From positions 124,001 through 188,000 of the forward strand of contig NZ_JACTAB010000004.1 of the NCBI RefSeq assembly GCF_014486695.1: DNA of 64,000 nucleotides. The letters are read 5' to 3'. Both the position numbers and the translations under genes were made by a program. This DNA comes from Flavobacterium buctense (GTDB taxonomy: Bacteria; Bacteroidota; Bacteroidia; Flavobacteriales; Flavobacteriaceae). The notes beneath the pieces are model-generated. The model searched no databases. It was given only the letters and a program-made list of their open reading frames with translations, and was not told the DNA's origin. Shown here piece by piece: positions 1 to 8,763 of this stretch (position 1 is its first letter; each line of letters opens with the position of its first letter).

Positions 1-525
1 ACGATTCCTACTTACAGCATGATTTCGGATTCCTTTAGAAATTGGCGCGGCATGTTGGACTCGAGTGGAAGAAGAATAAAGCGACACATCTTAATCAAAG
101 CCAACAGCATTAGATTTTTAGATGACAAAGATTTACAAGATTTGAAAAAAATTCAGTTGGTAGCCAATTATATCCAACACCGTCAAACCGAAATAGACAA
201 GTTTAATAAAATGCACGAAATTGATAAATCGGTACTTATCAATGGAAGAAACATGACCAATTTTGGCTTGTTCCGAAAATACATTACCCAATATTTAAGT
301 CAATATCCGGGTTTGAATAAAGAGATGATATTACTTTGTCGACAATTGCAGCCTACACCACAAGGAATTCCTTTAGAGATTTATACTTTTTCGAATGATA
401 AAAGATTTGAGAATTATGAATACATCATGGCTGATATTTTTGACCATATCTTTGCTTCTATTCCCTATTTTGATTTAGAAATATATGAAATGCCATCCGG
501 CAAAAGTGACTTTGTAGATCAATAA
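1..525 (+). CDS. MscS-family mechanosensitive channel, C-terminal part (5' end outside window)
   Basis: The reading frame is open from base 1 (Thr-Ile-Pro-Thr-Tyr-Ser before the first Met at 19), so this is the 3' part of a larger gene. About 174 residues are present. The segment TIPTYSMISDSFRNWRGM followed by a Gly-Arg-Arg-Ile-Lys-Arg stretch matches the cytoplasmic beta domain of YbdG/MscM-type channels, and the tail (NMTNFGLFRKYI, then GIPLEIYTFSNDKRFENYE) matches the C-terminal cage of the same family. These inner-membrane channels open under membrane tension and release solutes during osmotic downshock. The membrane segments lie upstream, outside the window. The gene overlaps the convergent thioesterase gene by 7 bp. 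Confidence 0.85.
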   Translation, partial: TIPTYSMISDSFRNWRGMLDSSGRRIKRHILIKANSIRFLDDKDLQDLKKIQLVANYIQHRQTEIDKFNKMHEIDKSVLINGRNMTNFGLFRKYITQYLSQYPGLNKEMILLCRQLQPTPQGIPLEIYTFSNDKRFENYEYIMADIFDHIFASIPYFDLEIYEMPSGKSDFVDQ

Positions 526-911
526 TCGGTTAGTCTGTCCTGTATATATTCAATTTGGATTTTGCCATGCGGTTTAGGTTTGCCGTCTGCTCCTAGACTT
601 ACCATAGTAATAGAGTCAATCGTAATAATAATTTCTCGGGTCATCATATTTCTGACTTGACAGGTCAATGTTAAAGATGAAGCTCCGAATTTCACCACAT
701 CAATACCAATTTCAACAATATCCCCTTGCTTGGCAGAACTTCTGAAGTTAATCTCCGACATGTGTTTGGTAACAATTTTGGGGTTTTCCAATTGGATGAT
801 TGAGTATAAGGCCAATTCTTCATCAATCCAAGCTAACAGTCTACCACCAAAAAGTGTGCTGTTTGGATTCAAATCTTCTGGTTTTACCCATTTTCTGGTA
901 TGAAATCTCAT
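519..911 (-). CDS. Hotdog-fold acyl-CoA thioesterase
   Basis: This 130-residue protein has the single hotdog domain of YciA-type acyl-CoA hydrolases. Visible signatures are N-S-T-L-F-G-G-R-L-L-A-W-I-D near residues 17-30, which forms the long helix with its conserved Asp, and a beta strand running through KHMSEINFRSSAKQGDIVEI. The family hydrolyses acyl-CoA thioesters in the cytoplasm and usually works as a multimer. Length is normal for a single-domain member. The 3' end overlaps the channel gene tail-to-tail. The exact acyl chain preference cannot be read from sequence. Confidence 0.85.
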   Translation of the reverse strand: MRFHTRKWVKPEDLNPNSTLFGGRLLAWIDEELALYSIIQLENPKIVTKHMSEINFRSSAKQGDIVEIGIDVVKFGASSLTLTCQVRNMMTREIIITIDSITMVSLGADGKPKPHGKIQIEYIQDRLTDY

Positions 912-1076
912 AAATGTAAGTTTATTTTCAATAACAAAATTAATTATTAAAGCTTGATTGCTTTAAAAAATTGGCAAATCATTAACCGAAATCGATTTCA
1001 CAAAGACAACCAACTTTAAAAAATGATTAAATTAGAATTAAAACATTGTCTCTTTTGGCATAAGTATGCAAAAAAG

Positions 1077-1106
1077 TTGATTATTAATTGTAAACATTTA
1101 TATTTG
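1077..1106 (+). promoter_or_regulatory. Bacteroidota-type promoter of the OmpA-like gene
   Basis: A TTG at 1077-1079 lies 19 bases before TATATTTG at 1099-1106. This fits the -33 TTG / -7 TAnnTTTG consensus of Bacteroidota housekeeping promoters. The start codon is 40 bases downstream. It is the clearest consensus promoter in this part of the window. Confidence 0.6.
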
Positions 1107-1145
1107 TAAAGATTTTAACATTTTAATAATCGCAAATAAACCTAT

Positions 1146-2444
1146 ATGAAGAACTACCTACTACTTTTAATTGCTATTTTTTCCTTCAATTTTTCAAATG
1201 CTCAGGTGGCAGTTGATACTACCGGTACATTGGGAGACAGCTATAACAGATGGACCATAGACGTTTATGCAGGACAGGCCAAAGGTATAAAACCCTACGC
1301 TGACGGATTTTATTCAAGTGATCCTACAAAATCTTTTGGTGGATTTGAAGTAAATTCATTTGGTGCCGCAGCACGCTATATGTTAAGTCCAAAATTTGGA
1401 TTCAAACTAGATTTAAATTATGATAAGTTTACCAACCAAAGCGGTAGTGGAAGTTTACCATTTGAAACCTACCAATACAGACTAGGTTTTCAAGGAGTTG
1501 TAAATGCTGTAAGACTTTTTGGTCTTGAAGAATCATTAGGAAGATTTGGATTGCTTTTGCATGGAGGTCTTCAAGTAGCCAGAATGCACTCTGATGTTGT
1601 TAATAAAGATGAACTTAACGGTGGATTAATCGTTGGATTTTCGCCTCAGTTCAGAATTTCTAATTCTATTTCTGTAATTGCTGATATTAGTCTTTTGAAT
1701 AACTTCAGACAACATTTAAATTGGGATGGTTCTTATGCTAATAGTTCTGAAAACCTATCAGGACAAATGATTGTAACTACGCTTGGACTTTCCTATTCTT
1801 TCGGAAGAGAGAAAATTCACGGAGATTGGGCTATCATACAAGATAAAAAAGACAAAGAAATTAATGAGTTGAACAATAGAATAGGTGAAATTGAAACACT
1901 TATGAACGATACTGATAAAGATGGTGTTCCGGATTACTTAGACGTTGAAAACAATTCATTAGCAGGTGTTGCTGTTGATACTAAAGGTAGAATGGTTGAT
2001 AAAAACAATAATGGTGTGCCGGATGAATTAGAGAAATATGTTGACAGTTCAATCATCAACAACAATAGTAATAATGTTGCATTGTCTAAAAATATGATTG
2101 AGCAATTAATCAATGAAGGCTATATTGCTGCTTACTTTGATAAAGCGGTTTCTCAACCCAATTCAGCCTCTACAGACAACATTGGTTTTGTCTTGAATTA
2201 CTTAAGAAACAATCCTTCTGCCTCTGTTGAGATTTCAGGTTATGCTGATGAAGTTGGTAACAGTGCTAAAAATGAGAAATTGGCAGCTAACAGAGCAGAG
2301 AATGTAAAAGCAATCTTAGTCAAAGCCGGTATCAATCCGTCAAGATTAAATGCTAAAGGAGCCGGAATCGACAATTCTGTTGACAAGGATTCTGAGTACG
2401 CTCGACGTTTAGTTCGTAAAGCTGTATTTAAAATAACTAATTAA
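1146..2444 (+). CDS. OmpA-family outer-membrane protein with TSP3-like calcium repeats
   Basis: The 432-residue protein starts with a signal peptide ending near Ser-Asn-Ala-Gln at residue 20. Residues about 21-225 form a beta-barrel-like domain rich in alternating aromatic residues. A short charged helix follows (about 232-252). Two acidic thrombospondin-type-3-like repeats come next, DTDKDGVPDYLD near 255 and DKNNNGVPDELE near 281. The C-terminal OmpA peptidoglycan-binding domain spans about 324-432 (VEISGYADEVG, NEKLAANRAENV). Such proteins link the outer membrane to peptidoglycan and are abundant in flavobacteria. The gene stands alone between its own promoter and a terminator. Confidence 0.93.
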   Translation: MKNYLLLLIAIFSFNFSNAQVAVDTTGTLGDSYNRWTIDVYAGQAKGIKPYADGFYSSDPTKSFGGFEVNSFGAAARYMLSPKFGFKLDLNYDKFTNQSGSGSLPFETYQYRLGFQGVVNAVRLFGLEESLGRFGLLLHGGLQVARMHSDVVNKDELNGGLIVGFSPQFRISNSISVIADISLLNNFRQHLNWDGSYANSSENLSGQMIVTTLGLSYSFGREKIHGDWAIIQDKKDKEINELNNRIGEIETLMNDTDKDGVPDYLDVENNSLAGVAVDTKGRMVDKNNNGVPDELEKYVDSSIINNNSNNVALSKNMIEQLINEGYIAAYFDKAVSQPNSASTDNIGFVLNYLRNNPSASVEISGYADEVGNSAKNEKLAANRAENVKAILVKAGINPSRLNAKGAGIDNSVDKDSEYARRLVRKAVFKITN

Positions 2445-2472
2445 CAATCAATTATTGATAACTATAAAATGA

Positions 2473-2500
2473 CCTCTGTTTTACGACAGGGGTTTTTTTA
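2473..2500 (+). terminator. Rho-independent terminator after the OmpA-like gene
   Basis: CCTCTG at 2473-2478 pairs with CAGGGG at 2487-2492 (one G-T pair), followed directly by seven T. It sits 28 bases after the stop codon. Confidence 0.8.
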
Positions 2501-2517
2501 TAACTTTAAAAGAAAAA

Positions 2518-2916
2518 ATGGAAGCCCGAGACAACAATGTTCTAGAGTTAAGAGGAGAATCTTTAGGAACAATAACCAGTCAGTCCTCGTTAGAGGAAGT
2601 TTTTCAAAACAAAACCCTTCGTCCTATTTTAAAGCTGCAGAATGATTTGTTCATTCAAGTTTTTATCAATTATGCCATGAAACAAAAGAATGTTTTCTTT
2701 TCATTGACGCCTGAAAAGAAAATGGCTTATGTAGAAAACGTTATCCAAAGAGATATCAAATTCAGAAATTCTCTAAAAGGAATGGTCATCGCCTTTTTTA
2801 CTTTGGATGAATATGCAGAATACATTCAGAATTCCTCCAATCTTAATAAACGGATGATGAATATGTTAATTGAGAGACTTAAAAGTCAAATCCAATTAAT
2901 TGAACTCGAAGCTTAG
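2518..2916 (+). CDS. Conserved hypothetical protein, flavobacterial type
   Basis: A 132-residue, probably cytoplasmic, mostly helical protein with no signal peptide and no membrane segment. It is basic and Met/Lys rich in its second half (residues 55-130). I do not recognise a catalytic motif. I recall relatives in Flavobacterium carrying the name glyoxalase, but none of the metal-binding His/Glu pattern of the VOC fold is visible, so that name is not used. The start Met directly follows an A-rich stretch (AAAAGAAAAA), typical of genes here without a Shine-Dalgarno sequence. It is close behind the OmpA terminator and may be transcribed by readthrough. Confidence 0.7.
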   Translation: MEARDNNVLELRGESLGTITSQSSLEEVFQNKTLRPILKLQNDLFIQVFINYAMKQKNVFFSLTPEKKMAYVENVIQRDIKFRNSLKGMVIAFFTLDEYAEYIQNSSNLNKRMMNMLIERLKSQIQLIELEA

Positions 2917-3155
2917 TTGCTGACTTTTTTAGATTATACCAACAGTTTTAACTACTGTTTAGTAATACATACGGGATTTATATTATTGTTATTCTTGACA
3001 ATAATTAAATTCCGTATTTGTATTTACTACTTTTTTTGGAGAATTTTCAATAACTAAATATTATTAAATATTTTATCGCAAAACTTAATAAGATTCAAAG
3101 TTTTACGCATTTCACAACAAATTTTTCATTATAATTGTTAAAACGAATAACAATT

Positions 3156-3869
3156 ATGAAAGAGGAATATTTTAAATGGTATTCGCCTAATTTGAGCCGT
3201 GAAATCCAAATGCTGGTTTTCGGACATGCCGGCTATCCGGTCATCCTCTTCCCTACTTCTATGGGAAGTTACCACGAAAATAAAGATCAAGGATTAATAG
3301 AAAGTGCTCGTTGGTATATCGAACAAGGATTGATACAAATTTTTTGTCCGGACAGTATTGATAAAGATAGCTTCTACAATAAAAATATTCATCCTGTTCA
3401 TCGTATTCAAAATCACGTTTGGTATGATAAAATGATTTGCCATGAAATTGTAGAACGGGTAAAAAATAATACTTACGCCGGAAAAGTAGCTGTAGCCGGT
3501 TGTAGTTTTGGTGGTTATCATGCCGCCAATTTTGCCTTTAAACATCCGGGGTATGTGAGTCATATGTTTTCGCTTAGTGGCGCTTTTTCCATTAAAAGTT
3601 TTATGGATGGTCATTGGGACGACAATGTATTCTACAATAGTCCGGAAGATTATTTACACGGATTAAATGATGGTGAATTATGGAATATGGATATTATACT
3701 TGGCACTTCCAATTGGGATATCTGTTTTGATGCCAATCTGAAACTAAGTAAAATCCTTTCCCAAAGAGACATTCCGCATTGGTTAGACATTCGGCAAGAC
3801 CGAGAACACGATTGGCCGGTTTGGCGCGAGATGTTCCCACATTATTTATCTAGAATAAAGTTTTTTTAA
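3156..3869 (+). CDS. Alpha/beta-hydrolase esterase, first gene of the amidoligase cluster
   Basis: From ATG at 3156 the protein has 237 residues; an upstream in-frame TTG at 3135 is possible but less likely. The nucleophile elbow is Gly-Cys-Ser-Phe-Gly-Gly (AGCSFGGYHAANFAFKHP), and a C-terminal His in HDWPVWREMFPHYL can complete the triad. It resembles the putative-esterase (esterase D / Fes-like) branch of the fold and lacks a signal peptide, so it should act in the cytoplasm. It starts a plus-strand run of five genes with two ATP-grasp ligases, a GCS2-type ligase and a class I amidotransferase-like protein, so its substrate may be an ester or amide of the pathway product. A second esterase of the same broad type lies at 11408-12550. 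Confidence 0.8.
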   Translation: MKEEYFKWYSPNLSREIQMLVFGHAGYPVILFPTSMGSYHENKDQGLIESARWYIEQGLIQIFCPDSIDKDSFYNKNIHPVHRIQNHVWYDKMICHEIVERVKNNTYAGKVAVAGCSFGGYHAANFAFKHPGYVSHMFSLSGAFSIKSFMDGHWDDNVFYNSPEDYLHGLNDGELWNMDIILGTSNWDICFDANLKLSKILSQRDIPHWLDIRQDREHDWPVWREMFPHYLSRIKFF

Positions 3870-3905
3870 TAACAACAACTAAGACAAAATAATAACACAA
3901 GAGAT

Positions 3906-4853
3906 ATGAAAAAGATTGGTATTTTATTCGGAATGGAAGACACTTTCCCTTACGCATTTATCGAGAGAGTAAATTCAAAAAACGAGAAAGGCATCATCGC
4001 AGAAGCGGTTTCTATTGACAAAGTCGTGCAAAACAAAGGTGGTGAATATGCCGTAATTATCGACAGAATATCACAAGATGTTCCTTTTTATCGCGCCTAT
4101 TTAAAAAATGCAGCATTAACAGGAACCAACGTAATCAATAATCCGTTTTGGTGGAGTGCCGATGATAAGTTCTTCAACAACTGTTTGGCTGATACTTTAG
4201 GCGTCCCGCTACCCAATACGGTAATTCTGCCTTCAGCTGAACATCCGACGGATACGACTTCTAAATCCTTCAGAAACCTGAAATACCCAATGGATTGGGA
4301 AGGAATTTTCGAATACATAGGTTTTCCGGCTTATATGAAACCTTACGCCGGCGGTGGTTGGAAAAACGTATATCGCCTTGAAAACAAAGAAGAATTTTGG
4401 CAAAAACACCAAGAAACCGGTCAGTTGGTTATGCTTTTACAAGAAGAAATTGTATTCGATGATTATTATCGCGTGTATTGTTTGGGTGGAAAAGCCGTTC
4501 GCATCATGCCATACGAACCAAGAAATCCACACCATTTAAGATATGTAGTAGAAAATCCGAATACCGATAAAAAATTAATGGCAACTATCAAAGATTATAC
4601 ACTTCGCCTTTGCAAAGGTTTGGGCTATGATTTCAATACCGTTGAATTTGCGGTTCGTGACGGCATTCCGTACGCCATCGACTTCGGAAATCCTGCTCCG
4701 GATGCTGAATATACTTCGGTTGGCGCCGAGAACTTCGAATGGGTTGTGGAAGAAGCGGCCAAAATGGCTATAGCTTTCGCTAAAAAACAAAAACCGGGCA
4801 AAGTTAACCTAACTTGGGGAGATTTCATTAAAAACGCTGCCGCAGAGAAATAA
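3906..4853 (+). CDS. RimK-like ATP-grasp ligase
   Basis: A 315-residue ATP-grasp enzyme. Residues 1-110 form a pre-ATP-grasp domain (GILFGMEDTFPYAFIERV). The ATP-binding Lys lies in YMKPYAGGGWKNV near residue 142, the adenine-loop Glu-Glu in LLQEEIVFDDYY, and the metal-binding Asp/Asn in YAIDFGNPAPDAE near 255. The family joins a carboxylate to an amine through an acyl phosphate. The gene lies 36 bp after the esterase and 30 bp before the GCS2-type gene, so the three are probably co-transcribed. The substrate is unknown; a role in making a peptide-like metabolite is inferred from its neighbours. Confidence 0.85.
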   Translation: MKKIGILFGMEDTFPYAFIERVNSKNEKGIIAEAVSIDKVVQNKGGEYAVIIDRISQDVPFYRAYLKNAALTGTNVINNPFWWSADDKFFNNCLADTLGVPLPNTVILPSAEHPTDTTSKSFRNLKYPMDWEGIFEYIGFPAYMKPYAGGGWKNVYRLENKEEFWQKHQETGQLVMLLQEEIVFDDYYRVYCLGGKAVRIMPYEPRNPHHLRYVVENPNTDKKLMATIKDYTLRLCKGLGYDFNTVEFAVRDGIPYAIDFGNPAPDAEYTSVGAENFEWVVEEAAKMAIAFAKKQKPGKVNLTWGDFIKNAAAEK

Positions 4854-4883
4854 TAGCTTTCCTTATAATTTAAAAGTGAAATA

Positions 4884-5993
4884 ATGACGAAGAAATTACC
4901 TGTATTTACCCTAGGCGTAGAAGAAGAATACCAAATTATAGACCCACAAACCCGTGATTTACGCTCGCATTTGTCCAAAATTGTCGATGGTGCCAAAATC
5001 ATTTTAAACGAACAGGTAAAAGCCGAAATGCACCAATCTGTGGTGGAAGTCGGAACCAATATTTGTAAAAATGTTAAAGAAGCTAAAAATGAAATCCGCT
5101 TTCTGAGAAGCAAAATTGTTGAATTGGCAGCCAAACAAAACTTAGTTGTAGGCGGCGCAGGAACACATCCTTTTTCACGTTGGCAAGACCAACCGATTAC
5201 TGACGATCCAAGATACCATCATATTGTAAACGAATTGCAAGATGCGGCTCGATCCAATTTGATTTTTGGGATGCATTGTCATGTCGGAATTGAAAATCGT
5301 GAAATTGGTTTGCAATTGATGAATCAAGCGACTTATTTCTTGCCGCATATTTTTGCTTTGTCAACCAATTCACCTTTCTGGGAAGGTCGAAATACCGGTT
5401 ATAAATCATTCAGAACTAAAGTATTCGATAAGTTTCCAAGAACCGGTTTGCCCGAATATTTCGATAGCGTTCAAGCCTATGATAACTACTTGGAAACGCT
5501 TGTTAAAACCAAATGCATCGACAATCCGAAGAAAATTTGGTGGGATTTGCGTTTGCATCCTTTTTACGATACCATTGAATTTCGCATCACCGATATGAGT
5601 TTGACCGTTGATGAAGCCATGTGTATTGTAGCCATAATCCAAGCGGTTGTGGCTAAGTTGTACAAATTGACGATGGCCAACACCAGTTTTAATATCTATA
5701 GAATCGCTTTGATTAAAGAAAATAAATTCCGTGCCGCACGTTACGGCGTTGAAGGCAATATGATTGATTTTGGTTTGCAACAAGAAGTCAATACCAAAAG
5801 CTTAATCCTTGAATTACTTGAGTTTATTGATGATGTGGTTGACGAATTGGGCAGTCGAGACGAAATCAATTATGTTCACACTATTCTAAATCATGGTACC
5901 GGTGCCGATAAACAATTAGCCGTTTTCAATCAAACAAAAGATTTAACGAAAGTAGTAGATATGATTACGTCAGAATTTACTAGAGGATTGTAA
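4884..5993 (+). CDS. GCS2-family carboxylate-amine ligase (YbdK/COG2170 type)
   Basis: The 369-residue protein carries the glutamate-cysteine ligase type 2 fold. Signatures are LGVEEEYQI near residue 10, GGAGTHPFSRW near 93, FGMHCHVGI near 129 and LHPFYDTIEFRITD near 224, the acidic/His residues that hold Mg and ATP. Related enzymes have weak gamma-glutamylcysteine synthetase activity, while many family members sit in operons with ATP-grasp enzymes and make unknown gamma-glutamyl or amide products. Length is typical. Its position between two ATP-grasp genes and an amidotransferase-like gene supports a biosynthetic rather than simple glutathione role; no obvious glutathione synthetase is present. 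Confidence 0.88.
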   Translation: MTKKLPVFTLGVEEEYQIIDPQTRDLRSHLSKIVDGAKIILNEQVKAEMHQSVVEVGTNICKNVKEAKNEIRFLRSKIVELAAKQNLVVGGAGTHPFSRWQDQPITDDPRYHHIVNELQDAARSNLIFGMHCHVGIENREIGLQLMNQATYFLPHIFALSTNSPFWEGRNTGYKSFRTKVFDKFPRTGLPEYFDSVQAYDNYLETLVKTKCIDNPKKIWWDLRLHPFYDTIEFRITDMSLTVDEAMCIVAIIQAVVAKLYKLTMANTSFNIYRIALIKENKFRAARYGVEGNMIDFGLQQEVNTKSLILELLEFIDDVVDELGSRDEINYVHTILNHGTGADKQLAVFNQTKDLTKVVDMITSEFTRGL

Positions 5994-6092
5994 TTTCAAG
6001 AGATTTGTTAATTGAATTGTTATTAACTGAACACTAATTACGGAACACTGACCACTATTTGTTTAAATTTGCATTACCAAATTGTAAAAAAA

Positions 6093-6917
6093 ATGAGTCA
6101 CCCCATTCGCATAGCGATTTTAGACATGTACAACGGAGAACCCAACCAAGGAATGCGTTGTATCATTGATATTATCAATAGATTTAACCAAATTGTTACG
6201 TTCCAAGTTTTTGATGTCAGAGGCAAATCTGAGTTTCCGGATATACAGAAATATGATATTTTTATTTCTACCGGCGGACCCGGAAATCCATTAGAAGGCG
6301 ATGGTTGGGATTTGAAATGGTATGATTTTATTGATCAATTATGGAATTGGAATAAAGATCAAAAAGTAAAAAAACACATGTTATTCATCTGTCATTCGTT
6401 TCAAATGGCTTGTCATCACTTTGGTTTGGCAACGATTAATAAACGAAAAGCCACTTCGTTCGGTGTAATGACTATTCACAAAACCGAAGCCGGAACCAAT
6501 GATCCCATTTTAGAAGGTTTGAACAATCCGTTTTATGCCATTGACAGTCGTGATTACCAAGTGGTTCAGCCTAAACTGAGTATTTTTAGCAAAAAAGGCG
6601 CGATGATTATCGCTTTAGAAAAAATAAGAACACATGTAGAATACGAACGCGCTATTATGGGCGTACGTTTTTCAGATGAGTTTGTTGGGTTGCAATTCCA
6701 CCCCGAAGCGGATGCCTTGAGTTTTGTGGCGAATTTAAAAAACAAAGAAAGACGTGAACACATTATTGCCATGAAAGGCAAAACCAAGTTCCGGGATATG
6801 CTGGAAGACTTATTGGATGAAGACAAAATCTATAAAACCAACGAAACCATCATTCCGAATTTCTTGCGCATTGCCATTAATGATTTGATGAAACACAGAA
6901 AGTCGATATCCAATTAG
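6093..6917 (+). CDS. Class I glutamine amidotransferase-like protein
   Basis: ATG at 6093 (Met-Ser-His-Pro-Ile-Arg) is preferred over an in-frame TTG at 6069, giving 274 residues. The oxyanion strand is GGPGNP near residue 60, the nucleophile Cys lies in ICHSFQM near 100, and the His/Glu pair in FHPEAD near 203-205, so the class I triad is complete. An extension of about 50 residues after the triad is not part of the usual domain. The enzyme could supply ammonia from glutamine to a neighbouring ligase or cleave a gamma-glutamyl bond. It follows the GCS2 gene by 99 bp and precedes the next ligase by 9 bp. A -7-like TAAATTTG at 6064-6071 may be an internal promoter. Confidence 0.85.
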   Translation: MSHPIRIAILDMYNGEPNQGMRCIIDIINRFNQIVTFQVFDVRGKSEFPDIQKYDIFISTGGPGNPLEGDGWDLKWYDFIDQLWNWNKDQKVKKHMLFICHSFQMACHHFGLATINKRKATSFGVMTIHKTEAGTNDPILEGLNNPFYAIDSRDYQVVQPKLSIFSKKGAMIIALEKIRTHVEYERAIMGVRFSDEFVGLQFHPEADALSFVANLKNKERREHIIAMKGKTKFRDMLEDLLDEDKIYKTNETIIPNFLRIAINDLMKHRKSISN

Positions 6918-6926
6918 ATTTACAAA

Positions 6927-8117
6927 ATGAATTCTAACTACCGCCAACTTTTCAACGACAACTTTACCTTGGCTAAATACCAAGCCATGCAAGACGACAT
7001 CACTGCTGATTTCAATTATAAAGTGACGTTCCGAATTGGCGAAACTCCTTTTTTTATTTCGAATGCGTTAAAAGCACAGTTGTTAGAAGGTTGTCAGGAA
7101 GTTATTAATTTCATTCAAAAGGACGACTTCAAATCACTTACCGATAGGGCTTTAGAATTGAATCGAAAAGTCCCAAATGAAGACAATCACACCACGTTTT
7201 TAGCCATCGATTTTGGTATTTGTGAAGAAGATGGTGAGATTGTACCCAAGTTAATTGAAGTACAAGGTTTTCCTTCGCTTTTCAATTTTCAGAATCATTT
7301 GTCCCAAAAATTTGTCAACCACTACCCTTTTTTGGCTGAGTTAACGCCGTTTTTAAGTGGATTGAATTCGGAAAGTTATTTGAAATTAATAGAAGAAGTT
7401 ATCTGCAATGACCTTCCAAAAGAAAACGTAATCCTTCTCGAAATCGAACCCGAAAAGCAAAACACCAAGATTGATTTCTATTATTGTCAAAGGGATTTAG
7501 GCATTCCGGTAGTTTGTGTTACTGAATTATATGAAAAAGGAAACCAACTTTTCTATAAAAATGAACAAGGAGAAGAAACCCAAGTGAAACGTATTTACAA
7601 CCGCGTAATTTTCGACGAATTGGATTTGCGCACCGACTTACAGTTGAACTTCGACTTTTCCAAAGCATACGACGTTGAATGGGCCGGGCATCCGAATTGG
7701 TTTTTCAGAATCAGCAAATTCATTTTGCCTTATTTAAAAGGAAAATATTTTATTGAAACGACTTTGCTTTCCGACTTAAAAGAAATCCCAACAGATTTAG
7801 AAAACTATGTTTTGAAACCCTTGTTTTCGTTTTCAGGCAGTGGCGTGATTTTCCATGTAAAACGTGAAGACATCGAAGCTGTCAAAGAAAAAGATTTGTA
7901 TATTTTGCAAAAGAAAGTCAACTACAAGCCCATCATTCAATCTCCGGATGGAAAAGTAAAAGCAGAAGTTCGTTTGCTTGCCGTTTGGAAAAAAGACGCG
8001 TCTTCTCCTACTCTAGTCACTAATTTAGTCAGACTAAGCCGCGGTGAAATGATTGGTGTAAAATTCAATAAAGACAAAGATTGGGTTGGCGGAACGGTTG
8101 GGATGTTTGAAATTTGA
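6927..8117 (+). CDS. Divergent (possibly permuted) ATP-grasp protein
   Basis: A 396-residue protein with no signal peptide. Residues 105-120 read LIEVQGFPSLFNFQ, which resembles the metal-binding Glu strand of ATP-grasp enzymes. VLKPLFSFSGSGV near 295 resembles the Lys and glycine-rich nucleotide loop, and AEVRLLAVW near 345 carries Glu-x-Arg. Because the Glu strand comes before the Lys loop, the order looks circularly permuted, as in glutathionylspermidine-synthase-like and other type 2 permuted ATP-grasp proteins. It is the last gene of the plus-strand run, 9 bp after the amidotransferase-like gene. The fold call is inferred from motifs; the reaction is unknown. Confidence 0.6.
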   Translation: MNSNYRQLFNDNFTLAKYQAMQDDITADFNYKVTFRIGETPFFISNALKAQLLEGCQEVINFIQKDDFKSLTDRALELNRKVPNEDNHTTFLAIDFGICEEDGEIVPKLIEVQGFPSLFNFQNHLSQKFVNHYPFLAELTPFLSGLNSESYLKLIEEVICNDLPKENVILLEIEPEKQNTKIDFYYCQRDLGIPVVCVTELYEKGNQLFYKNEQGEETQVKRIYNRVIFDELDLRTDLQLNFDFSKAYDVEWAGHPNWFFRISKFILPYLKGKYFIETTLLSDLKEIPTDLENYVLKPLFSFSGSGVIFHVKREDIEAVKEKDLYILQKKVNYKPIIQSPDGKVKAEVRLLAVWKKDASSPTLVTNLVRLSRGEMIGVKFNKDKDWVGGTVGMFEI

Positions 8118-8129
8118 TATTAAGAGGAG

Positions 8130-8146
8130 GACTGCCAGTGGCAGTC
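8130..8146. terminator. Short hairpin between two convergent operons
   Basis: GACTGCC at 8130-8136 pairs perfectly with GGCAGTC at 8140-8146 around a 3-base loop. It lies between the ends of the plus- and minus-strand halves of the ligase cluster. There is no clear T run on either strand, so a terminator role is only likely by position. Confidence 0.4.
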
Positions 8147-8171
8147 AGGTATACTAACTTTAGTTTGTTGT

Positions 8172-8717
8172 TTATAAATAAGCTTTTTTCACTTCCAAAA
8201 AAGTCTTAGAAGTAGTTACCAATTCCGTTACTATTTCGTTTCTCAAGGTTTCCAAATCTTCATAATTTAAATACTTTGCCCATTCTTCTTGAGTCAGGAC
8301 TTCTTTGATGATTCTGATGGTTTTGGAAGTATCCTTGGCGTTTCTTAAAACTATTTTTTCCTTATTTTCAGCGGTGAGTTTGTGGTAAAAATTAACTTCC
8401 TTGGTTTCAAAATTGACTTTGACATAAAACAGCTTTGAAGTATCATCATTGGAATAAAAGTCTGTCCAACGAGCAAAAGCGACCGTTATGTTTTGGTTTT
8501 TAAATTCTGTTAAAGGAATCAACCGCCAATGACAATTTGCCACTCTTCCCCAATGATTGGAAATACGATACAAACCTTCTGGCGTAAAAATGTATTGACT
8601 TCCGGATTGGCTGGTATAATTGATTTTTAAATCTTTTATTTCAGCAAAAGGCACTTCTTTCCAAATACAAAATGTATGGGAGTGAAAATTGAGTTTGGTG
8701 TAGGTCTTGTTTGCCAT
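8172..8717 (-). CDS. Hypothetical protein, last gene of the minus-strand ligase operon
   Basis: A 181-residue protein without signal peptide or membrane helices. The N-terminal 110 residues are beta-rich with many aromatic residues (YIFTPEGLYRISNHWGRVANCHWRL is the most conserved-looking part, given here only by its first residues: YIFTPEGLYR). The C-terminal 70 residues are helical and charged. I do not recognise a characterised family. The gene lies 46 bp after the ATP-grasp gene on the same strand, so it may be the last member of the operon esterase - M17 peptidase - ATP-grasp - unknown. Confidence 0.65.
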   Translation of the reverse strand: MANKTYTKLNFHSHTFCIWKEVPFAEIKDLKINYTSQSGSQYIFTPEGLYRISNHWGRVANCHWRLIPLTEFKNQNITVAFARWTDFYSNDDTSKLFYVKVNFETKEVNFYHKLTAENKEKIVLRNAKDTSKTIRIIKEVLTQEEWAKYLNYEDLETLRNEIVTELVTTSKTFLEVKKAYL

Positions 8718-8763
8718 ATATTTTTACCGCAAATTACAATTCGTGAATTTGCGGTTGATTTTA

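Noticed and set aside
1..525. Small intact gene of 168 residues starting at 19
   Set aside because: Conserved family residues continue upstream of that Met to base 1, so it is the end of a longer channel gene.
2518..2916. Naming the 132-residue protein a glyoxalase
   Set aside because: No metal-binding pattern of the VOC fold is visible; the protein is helical and basic.
4625..5134. Long minus-strand open frame opposite the ATP-grasp and GCS2 genes
   Set aside because: It spans two well-supported plus-strand genes, has a composition typical of an antisense shadow and no recognisable domain.
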